The position numbers and the translations under genes are program-made. Of a DNA stretch of 28,635 nucleotides, positions 23,273 through 28,635 are shown in pieces. The notes beneath the pieces are model-generated. The model made no database searches. It was not told the DNA's origin and saw only the letters and a program-made list of their open reading frames with translations. The stretch comes from an uncultured Faecalibacterium sp. (GTDB taxonomy: Bacteria; Bacillota; Clostridia; Oscillospirales; Ruminococcaceae), in the NCBI GenBank assembly GCA_934512105.1, contig CAKSWQ010000028.1:1-28635 (forward strand). Direction: 5' to 3'. Numbering within the stretch: position 1 is the first letter of the stretch; each line of letters starts with the position of its first letter.

Positions 23273-23346
23273 AACCCTCTCAGGCGCTCCCGCGCCAGCT
23301 CCCCCTTCGGGGGAGCTGGCATCGCGCAGCGATGACTGAGAGGGTT
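23273..23346. repeat. Four-way-junction palindromic repeat
   Basis: Outer stem AACCCTCTCAG (23273-23283) with CTGAGAGGGTT (23336-23346), 11 bp perfect. It encloses three hairpins: GCGC/GCGC (23284-23295), CAGCTCCCCC/GGGGGAGCTG (23296-23318) and CATCGC/GCGATG (23320-23334). It lies 13 bases after folT and is related to 19332-19456. Confidence 0.85.
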
Positions 23347-23379
23347 CAGCCCGCTGAAATTCTGCAAAAACCTTCCCAC

Positions 23380-23537
23380 GCAGCGCCGCGCTTTCGCAGA
23401 AAGCGGCGCTGCAAATGCAGTTTGGGGTTACGACCCCTCCCGTGAAAATACGTTTGGAGCGCTCCGCAGAGCGCGACAAACGCGAAATATCAAATAATTA
23501 TTCCGCTATTTATGCGCAGAGCAAAGCGGAGCGCATT
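23380..23537 (-). repeat. Dispersed repeat, copy C (modules in changed arrangement)
   Basis: 23380-23412 is the bulged hairpin of the second module, followed by AAATGCAGTTT, as in copy B. 23437-23537 is the core module inverted relative to copies A and B, with the same CGTTTG/CAAACG hairpin. In B the two modules have the same orientation; here they are opposed. The stretch fills the gap before folC. Confidence 0.78.
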
Positions 23538-23569
23538 CCAAATCGTAATCTTGAATCGAGGCAGTATCT

Positions 23570-24841
23570 ATGAACTACGAACAGGCAATGGAATACATCC
23601 ACGCGGTGCAGTGGGCGGGGCATAAGCCCGGGCTTACCCGCACCCGCACCCTGCTGGCTGCACTGGGCGACCCGCACAAAAAGCTGCAATTTGTCCATGT
23701 GGCGGGCACTAACGGCAAGGGCAGTACAGCGGCAATGCTGGCTTCCTGCCTGCAAGCCGCCGGTTACCGGGTGGGACTGTATACCTCGCCCTTCATCAAC
23801 CGATTCAACGAGCGTATTCAGATCAACGGACAGCAGATCCCGGACGAAGCGCTGGTGGATCTGGTGGAGCAGGTAAAGCCCGCCGCCGATGCCATGGAGG
23901 ATGTGCCCACCGAGTTCGAGATCATCACCGCGCTGGGAATGCTCTACTTTGCGCAGCAGCAGTGCGATATCGTGGTGCTGGAGGTGGGACTTGGCGGCAC
24001 GCTGGATTCCACCAATGTCATTGAAAAGCCTGCCTGCGCGGTGATCACCGCACTGGGCATGGATCACGTCAAGGAGCTGGGCCCCACGCTGGCAGATATC
24101 GCCGCCGCCAAGGCCGGCATCATCAAGCCGGGCTGCCCGGTGGTAAGCTACGGCGGCGCACCGGAGGCAGATGCCGTGCTGCGCCGGGTGGCGGCGCAGC
24201 AGAATGCCCCCTTTACCGAGGTGGATTTTGCCAAGCTGCAAATCACCGGCGGCGACCTTGACGCAGTTACCTTCAGCTTTGATGGACTGGACGGGGTGCG
24301 CCTGCCGCTCATCGGCAGCTATCAGCCCCGCAACGCCGCGCTGGCCATCACCGCCCTGCGGGTGCTGCGGCAGCAGGGCTGGAACATCCCGGAAAGCGCC
24401 ATCCGCACCGGGCTGGAGCAGGTAAGCTGGCCCGGGCGCTTTGAACTGCTGCGCCACAGCCCGGCCTTTGTGCTGGACGGCAGCCACAACGCCCACGGGA
24501 TGCGCGCCACGGTGCAGAGCCTGAAAGACCGCTTCCCCGGGCAGAAATTCGTCTTTCTGGTCAGCATCATGGCCGACAAGGACGTGGACGAGATGCTGGC
24601 GCTGCTGGCACCGCTGGCCGAGCGGTTCGTGACCGTGACGGCGCATAATCCCCGCGCCATGCCGGCGCAGACGCTGGCAGAGCATATCCGCGCCTACGGC
24701 TGCACCGCCGAGGCTGCGGACAGCATCGAGGCCGGTGTGGCGCGCGCGGAAGAACTGGGCGGCGAAGGCCCGGTGTGTGCACTGGGTACGCTGTATTTCT
24801 CCGGCGATGTCCGGCAGGCTTTTGCCCACCTGAATGCGTAA
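23570..24841 (+). CDS. folC: Folylpolyglutamate synthase / dihydrofolate synthase
   Basis: It adds glutamate to folates (and dihydropteroate), which keeps them inside the cell and makes them good cofactors. The 423 residues show the Mur-ligase-like P-loop GTNGKGST (46-53), YTSPFINRFNERIQING-type folate loop (71-87), EVGLGGTLDSTN (about 139-150), the carbamylated-lysine region, and the C-terminal domain with LDGSHNAHG (about 303-311). ATG 23570 has only a weak GAGG site. It follows folT by 309 bases of repeats, so uptake and retention of folate are neighbours though perhaps not co-transcribed. Confidence 0.95.
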   Translation: MNYEQAMEYIHAVQWAGHKPGLTRTRTLLAALGDPHKKLQFVHVAGTNGKGSTAAMLASCLQAAGYRVGLYTSPFINRFNERIQINGQQIPDEALVDLVEQVKPAADAMEDVPTEFEIITALGMLYFAQQQCDIVVLEVGLGGTLDSTNVIEKPACAVITALGMDHVKELGPTLADIAAAKAGIIKPGCPVVSYGGAPEADAVLRRVAAQQNAPFTEVDFAKLQITGGDLDAVTFSFDGLDGVRLPLIGSYQPRNAALAITALRVLRQQGWNIPESAIRTGLEQVSWPGRFELLRHSPAFVLDGSHNAHGMRATVQSLKDRFPGQKFVFLVSIMADKDVDEMLALLAPLAERFVTVTAHNPRAMPAQTLAEHIRAYGCTAEAADSIEAGVARAEELGGEGPVCALGTLYFSGDVRQAFAHLNA

Positions 24842-24871
24842 CAATGCAGAAAAAATATTTTTGAATACAAG

Positions 24872-24912
24872 CAGAGCCGGACAGCCCGCGGGCTGTCCGG
24901 CTCTGTGTTTTT
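24872..24912 (+). terminator. Terminator of folC, likely bidirectional
   Basis: The sequence 24872-24905 is a near-perfect 16-bp palindrome (CAGAGCCGGACAGCCC and complement) with a 2-base centre, then GTGTTTTT. It also lies after the convergent minus-strand gene ending at 24925. Confidence 0.92.
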
Positions 24913-24924
24913 ATAAAGAAAATA

Positions 24925-25464
24925 TTATACCCGCAGCTGCTTTTTTGCCATTTGCAGCGCACGGCGCAGCGGGCGGTAGAGCAGCAGCATCAGCACAAAA
25001 TTGCCGACGCCGTGCAGTGCATCGTAGCTCAGCCCGCTGAGCCACCAGCTCAGGGCGAAGGCGGGTGTTTTGGCAAACAGATACACCGCCGCGCACAGCC
25101 CGCCGAAGCACAGGCCGTACAGCCCGCTGAACACCGCCCAGAAAAAGGTGTAGTCCATGCGGCGCAGCAGCCATGCCAGCAGCGCCAGAAGATACCACAC
25201 ATACAGGTACATCACCCACCACAGGCCAAAGCCGTACAGCACGCCCTGCAGCAGGATGAACACCGTGATAGCGCCGGGCGTCTCCCGGGGCAGTTCCAGC
25301 GCAAACAGGATGATGAGCAGGCTCACCGGTTCCAGATTGGGCAGGCCGCTCATGGCCTGCTTGCTCACCACCAGCAGCGCACCCATCAGGCCGCTGAGTA
25401 CCAGCCGCAGCACCCGGGTGTGCAGTGCCACCGGCTTTTTAGCCCTTGGTGTAGGTAAAGGCAT
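24925..25464 (-). CDS. ECF transporter S component (substrate unassigned)
   Basis: The 179-residue, six-helix membrane protein begins RLVLSGLMGALLVVSKQAMSGLPNLEPVSLLIILFALE in parts. The GALL..SK..(L/I)PN.E.V..L pattern and size fit ECF S components. The start ATG 25464 overlaps the upstream lipoprotein gene by 26 bases; GTG 25473 is an alternative. Coupling to a DUF4430 lipoprotein points to a shared ligand. DUF4430 is related to the transcobalamin/intrinsic-factor beta domain, so a cobalamin-like or other vitamin substrate is possible but not shown. Confidence 0.75.
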   Translation of the reverse strand: MPLPTPRAKKPVALHTRVLRLVLSGLMGALLVVSKQAMSGLPNLEPVSLLIILFALELPRETPGAITVFILLQGVLYGFGLWWVMYLYVWYLLALLAWLLRRMDYTFFWAVFSGLYGLCFGGLCAAVYLFAKTPAFALSWWLSGLSYDALHGVGNFVLMLLLYRPLRRALQMAKKQLRV

Positions 25465-25900
25465 AGCTGTCACCGTCGTGGAGCTCGATGTCGGCCACGC
25501 CCACGGTGGTCATCTCACCGGCAGCGTCGGTCAGGCACCACCAGGCCTGGTCCTTATCATAGTCGGCAGTCTCGCCGTTCACGGTGGTCACGAAGCCTGC
25601 ATCGGCTTCTTCCTGACTGATGATACCGGCCTCGGCCAGCGCGGTGCTCAGCTTTTCGCCGTCGGTCACGTTCAGCAGTACGCTGGACACGCTGCCGTCC
25701 GCAGCGGTAACGGTGAACTCCACCGTGGCCTGTGCATCGGCGGCAGAGGAAGAAGCGGCCACGGAAGAAGCCACAGAAGAAGCGGCATCGGAAGCTGCGC
25801 TGGAAGCAGTGGAGGACGCAGAAGCGCCGCAGCCTGCCAGCAGGCAGACGGACAGCACAGCACTGAGGGTCAGGGCAGCAAATTTATGCAGAGTATTCAT
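25439..25900 (-). CDS. DUF4430 lipoprotein
   Basis: The 153-residue surface lipoprotein has a lipobox LAGC with Cys24, an Ala/Ser linker (25-57), and a DUF4430 domain (about 58-153) with VLLNVTDGEKLSTALAEAGI, VNGETADYDKDQAWWCLTDAAG in pieces, and a final GDSYAFTYTKG. The Trp-Trp and closing (Y)xFxY motif are typical of this ubiquitin-like/transcobalamin-C-type domain. AAGGAGAT precedes the ATG. It is the first gene of a two-gene unit with the S component, so it probably captures or presents ligand outside the membrane. Confidence 0.85.
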   Translation of the reverse strand: MNTLHKFAALTLSAVLSVCLLAGCGASASSTASSAASDAASSVASSVAASSSAADAQATVEFTVTAADGSVSSVLLNVTDGEKLSTALAEAGIISQEEADAGFVTTVNGETADYDKDQAWWCLTDAAGEMTTVGVADIELHDGDSYAFTYTKG

Positions 25901-25950
25901 GGTTCAAGATCTCCTTGTTTCGTGTTTTGCGTGCAGAGCGCACGGCAGAT

Positions 25951-25979
25951 ATAGTACCATGAAACCGGCTGAAAATCAA
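25951..25979 (-). promoter_or_regulatory. Promoter of the DUF4430-ECF S unit
   Basis: Minus strand -35 TTGATT (25979-25974), 17-base spacer ending TGG, -10 TACTAT (25956-25951). The short leader leaves no room for a riboswitch. Confidence 0.6.
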
Positions 25980-26896
25980 CATTTTTTCTGCATGGCTTCA
26001 AAATATGCGGCGGCGACGCCCACCTGATTGGCTTCACTGCTGAAGGCGCAGGGCACGATCTGGCAGCGGGGCAAGCCCTCCATGTAAGCCTGTCCCGCCC
26101 GGGAGGCGAACAGTCCATCGTAGGCGCTGCGCAGGCTTTCCAGCAGCAGGGGCTGCTTGCTGATGCCGCCGCCGATGGCCACCTTTTCCACATCCAGCAG
26201 AACGGTCAGGTTGAAGATCTGCACCGCCACGGCATGGCAGAACCGCCGCAGCACCTCCAGTGCTTCCGGCTCCCCAGCGTTGGCGGCGGCAAAAAAGCTG
26301 CGTCCGTCCAGCGGGGCGTCCTCCGGCAGCGCCTTGCGGGCGCGGTACCATATAAGCAGGTTGCGGGTGCTGCACTGGCAGGCCATGTTCTGGTCCGGGG
26401 CGTCCCACGCCTCGGCGTTGGTGTTGACAAAGCTGTACTCCCCGGCGGTAAAGTGCACCCCGCGCACCAGCTGCCCGTTGGCAATAATGCCGCCGCCCAC
26501 GCCGGTGCCGATGATGAACACCGCCGCGTTGCAGCAGCCCTTCAGCGCGCCGTTTGCCAGCTCTGCCATGGCGGCGGCCTTGCCGTCGTTTTCCAGGATA
26601 ACGGGACAGCCGCACTTTTCTGCCAGCAGCTGCCCCACCGGGGTGGCGGTGTTGTACAGCAGTGCCCCGCCGTTGGACACATAGCCGGTGCGGTTATCCA
26701 CAAAGCCCGGCAGCGCCATGGCAATGCCGGTCACCTCGTCTTTATGGGGCGCATACAGCTGGTAAAGCGTATCCAGAAATTGCGCCTGTGTATCCTGCGG
26801 CGTGGGCACCGCGCCGCTGTTCGTGCGGTGCATCTGCTCGTCCATGACCGAGTATTTGATCTCGGTGCCGCCTACATCAAAAACCATGACCTTCAT
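25976..26896 (-). CDS. ROK family sugar kinase / glucokinase-like protein
   Basis: The 306-residue cytoplasmic kinase phosphorylates a hexose or amino sugar; the exact sugar is not readable. It shows the phosphate-binding DVGGTEIKY (7-15), LENDGKAAA with the catalytic Asp104, and the adenosine-side GTGVGGGIIANGQLVRG (131-147). The zinc motif of ROK proteins (CxCGxxGCxE) is reduced to CQCSTRNLL (173-181), lacking the third Cys and Glu. No helix-turn-helix is present, so it is a kinase rather than a NagC-type repressor. ATG 26896 follows GGGAGGG. The DUF4430 promoter overlaps its 3' end. Confidence 0.88.
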   Translation of the reverse strand: MKVMVFDVGGTEIKYSVMDEQMHRTNSGAVPTPQDTQAQFLDTLYQLYAPHKDEVTGIAMALPGFVDNRTGYVSNGGALLYNTATPVGQLLAEKCGCPVILENDGKAAAMAELANGALKGCCNAAVFIIGTGVGGGIIANGQLVRGVHFTAGEYSFVNTNAEAWDAPDQNMACQCSTRNLLIWYRARKALPEDAPLDGRSFFAAANAGEPEALEVLRRFCHAVAVQIFNLTVLLDVEKVAIGGGISKQPLLLESLRSAYDGLFASRAGQAYMEGLPRCQIVPCAFSSEANQVGVAAAYFEAMQKKC

Positions 26897-26933
26897 CTTA
26901 TAACCCTCCCGCAAACGGTCGTTTTCTGTCCCT

Positions 26934-26962
26934 ATTATGGCAAATCATCGCGGGAAAGTAAA
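26934..26962 (-). promoter_or_regulatory. Promoter of the ROK kinase gene
   Basis: Minus strand -35 TTTACT (26962-26957), 17-base spacer, -10 CATAAT (26939-26934). Confidence 0.55.
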
Positions 26963-27010
26963 GCCCCGGCGGCAAAAATGAAAACTGCAAAAAATCGCCC
27001 CGGCTTGCGG

Positions 27011-27039
27011 TTGCAATCCACCCCGCCCTGTGATATCCT
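27011..27039 (+). promoter_or_regulatory. Promoter of rlmD
   Basis: -35 TTGCAA (27011-27016), 17-base spacer ending TGA, -10 TATCCT (27034-27039), an extended -10 arrangement. Confidence 0.5.
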
Positions 27040-27075
27040 GAAAGAAGAGTATCTAATATAAAGGAAGAAACTGCC

Positions 27076-28503
27076 ATGGATTGCAAACTGCGTGCCAAAA
27101 ACTGCGGCGGCTGCCCCCTGCTGGGGCTGGACTATGCCGCGCAGCTGAAACAGAAGGAAGAAAAAGTGCGTGCTCTTGTGGGCAAATACGGCCCGGTGCA
27201 CCCTATCCGGGGCATGGAGCAGCCCTACCACTATCGCAACAAGGTGATTTCCACCTTTGCCCCCGGCTGGGGTGGAAAACTGACCTCTGGTATCTATGCG
27301 GCAAACAGCCACAAGGTGCTGCCGGTGGAAAGCTGCCTGCTGCAGGACGAAGTGCTGGACAAGACCATGCAGGCGGTGCGGGCTGCCGCCAACGCCTGCC
27401 GCTACCAGCCCTACGACGAGGACAAAGGCACCGGCCTTGTGCGCCACTGCCTGCTGCGGCGGGGCGTAGCCACCGGGCAGGTGATGGTGGTGCTGGTGAC
27501 GGCGCAGCCGGTGCTGCCGGGGGCCAAGAACTTTGTAAAGGCACTGCTGGCCGAGGCGGCGCAGCGCGGCGTGACCGTGACCACCGTGGTGCAGAACGTG
27601 AACAGCCGCAAGACCAGCGTGGTGCTGGGCGAAGCGGAAAAGGTGCTGTACGGCAAGGGGTTCATTCTGGACACCCTCTGCGGCAAGACCTACGCCATCA
27701 GCCCGCGCAGCTTTTATCAGGTGAACCCGGCGCAGACCGCCGTACTGTACGGCCTTGCGGTGGAGGCCGCGAAGCTGACCGGCAAAGAGGTGGTGCTGGA
27801 TGCCTACTGCGGCATCGGCACCATCGGCCTGACCGCCGCCGACCATGCAAAGCAGGTGGTGGGCGTGGAGCTGAACCGGGACGCCGTGCAGGATGCCATT
27901 GGCAACGCAAGGCACAACGGCGTAAAGAACGCCCGCTTCTTTGCCGCCGACGCCACCCGCTGGATCCGCGAAGCAGCCGCAGCAGGGGAGAAGGCAGACG
28001 TGATCTTTATGGACCCCCCGCGTGAGGGCTCTACCCCGGAATTTCTTGCCAGCGTGGCCCGTATGGCCCCGAAGCGGGTGGTCTATGTCAGCTGCAACCC
28101 CGTCACCCTCGCCCGCGACCTTGCCACCCTGACAAAGCTTGGCTATAAGGCCGAGGGCTTTACCCCGGTGGATATGTTCCCGCATACGGAGCATATCGAA
28201 ACGGTATGCGCATTGTCCAAACTAGATGTCTACCAGAAGATCACGGTTGACCTGAAGATGGATGAACTGGACGTGACTGCTGCAGAGACCAAGGCTACTT
28301 ATGAAGAAATCCGGGAGTACGTCAAGGAGCACACCGGTCTGAACGTGAGCAACCTCTATATTGCACAGGTCAAGCAGAAATGCGGCATCAAGGAGCGGGA
28401 GAACTACAACAAGCAAAAGTCCGAGAACCCCAAGCAGCTCAAGTGTCCGCCGGAGAAGGAAAGAGCCATCCGGGAAGCGCTGAAGCATTTTAAGATGATA
28501 TAA
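27076..28503 (+). CDS. rlmD: 23S rRNA (uracil-5)-methyltransferase RlmD/RumA with mobile-element-type C-terminal extension
   Basis: It methylates a uracil at C5 in 23S rRNA (U1939 in E. coli for RlmD). The 475 residues have four Cys (3, 10, 13 and 87) placed for a [4Fe-4S] cluster, the SAM site LDAYCGIGTIGL (241-252), DPPR (313-316) and catalytic Cys340 in VSCNP. There is no N-terminal TRAM domain. The family normally ends a few residues after HIETV (373-377). Here about 92 more residues follow, with TYEEIREYVKEHTGL and CPPEKERAIREALKHF, seen by me as the tail common where elements integrate into this gene. The tail DNA is less GC-rich. AAAGGAAG precedes the ATG. Confidence 0.92.
   Translation: MDCKLRAKNCGGCPLLGLDYAAQLKQKEEKVRALVGKYGPVHPIRGMEQPYHYRNKVISTFAPGWGGKLTSGIYAANSHKVLPVESCLLQDEVLDKTMQAVRAAANACRYQPYDEDKGTGLVRHCLLRRGVATGQVMVVLVTAQPVLPGAKNFVKALLAEAAQRGVTVTTVVQNVNSRKTSVVLGEAEKVLYGKGFILDTLCGKTYAISPRSFYQVNPAQTAVLYGLAVEAAKLTGKEVVLDAYCGIGTIGLTAADHAKQVVGVELNRDAVQDAIGNARHNGVKNARFFAADATRWIREAAAAGEKADVIFMDPPREGSTPEFLASVARMAPKRVVYVSCNPVTLARDLATLTKLGYKAEGFTPVDMFPHTEHIETVCALSKLDVYQKITVDLKMDELDVTAAETKATYEEIREYVKEHTGLNVSNLYIAQVKQKCGIKERENYNKQKSENPKQLKCPPEKERAIREALKHFKMI
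28192..28209. other. Candidate attachment-site core in rlmD
   Basis: The 18 bases encode HIETVC at the point where RlmD homologues lose similarity to this protein's tail. The 3' part of rumA/rlmD is a known insertion site for integrative conjugative elements in Firmicutes. The matching second copy would lie beyond the window. Confidence 0.4.
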
Positions 28504-28520
28504 AAGAGTATTCGATTCAC

Positions 28521-28563
28521 ATACCCGATAAATCTTTTTGTAAATGATTTGCCGGGTATTTTT
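28521..28563 (+). terminator. Terminator after rlmD
   Basis: ATACCCG-at-AAATC pairs with GATTT-gc-CGGGTAT (12 pairs, one 2-base internal loop), followed by TTTTG. It lies 17 bases after the stop. Confidence 0.85.
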
Positions 28564-28582
28564 GTTTGTCATAAAGGAAGTC

Positions 28583-28611
28583 TTGCTTTTTATTGTAAAA
28601 TTGGATACAAT
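28583..28611 (+). promoter_or_regulatory. Promoter of a gene starting beyond the window
   Basis: -35 TTGCTT (28583-28588), 17-base spacer, -10 TACAAT (28606-28611). The window ends in ACGGAGG, a ribosome site, so an open frame should begin within about 10 bases to the right. The stretch is strongly AT-rich. Confidence 0.7.
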
Positions 28612-28635
28612 ATAAAAAAGACATTTACACGGAGG

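Noticed and set aside
25901..25980. Cobalamin riboswitch before the DUF4430-ECF S unit
   Set aside because: The leader is under 60 bases after the promoter and contains no B12-box-like sequence.

Overview
The window looks like a chromosomal segment of a Gram-positive, anaerobic gut Clostridium-relative of the Oscillospiraceae/Ruminococcaceae, most like Faecalibacterium and its neighbours (Subdoligranulum, Gemmiger). The basis is the GC-rich coding sequence with strong AAGGAGG ribosome binding sites, a clostridial-order rnfCDGEAB operon, lipoproteins with Gram-positive lipoboxes, ECF-type vitamin transporter S components, a folate riboswitch, and dispersed palindromic repeats. The genus is an inference from gene content, not a database match.

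Layout. 1-221 is the start of a minus-strand atpZ-like membrane gene cut by the window edge. 566-1950 is dpaAB (dipicolinate synthase) behind a sigma-K-like promoter, followed by a D,D-carboxypeptidase (2032-3363). 3431-7990 is a surface-polysaccharide block: rfbC, an ABC-2 export permease, its ATPase, a two-domain glycosyltransferase and a DUF5662 gene, closed by a terminator. 8303-9571 holds two small related lipoproteins, each followed by the same terminator; the second has a ten-G tract inside its promoter spacer. A 41-aa membrane protein gene runs the other way (9831-9706). 10152-15210 is the complete six-gene Rnf complex, a membrane ferredoxin:NAD+ oxidoreductase and ion pump.

15588-16550 is birA (minus). 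16722-19314 is a tightly overlapped operon of an ECF sigma factor, a zinc-finger anti-sigma factor and two membrane proteins. A repeat-rich gap holds tRNA-Thr(GGT) on the minus strand. Next on the minus strand are a secreted 222-aa protein with direct repeats upstream of its promoter, and an M3 oligoendopeptidase. A tetrahydrofolate riboswitch controls a folT-type transporter gene, and folC lies downstream, so this is a folate uptake and retention unit. A minus-strand pair follows: a DUF4430 lipoprotein and a second ECF S component. A ROK kinase is divergent from rlmD. The rlmD product carries about 92 extra residues after the family's normal end, and the DNA turns AT-rich there, which suggests that the right end of the window enters an integrated mobile element.

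The most noteworthy items are the poly-G promoter switch at 8973-9003, the probable mobile-element junction inside rlmD, the readable terminator/antiterminator design of the THF riboswitch, dipicolinate synthase with a sigma-K-like promoter, the 21-bp-spaced direct repeats upstream of the secreted protein, and two families of structured intergenic repeats. No CRISPR array, insertion sequence transposase or wholly new multi-gene system was seen.
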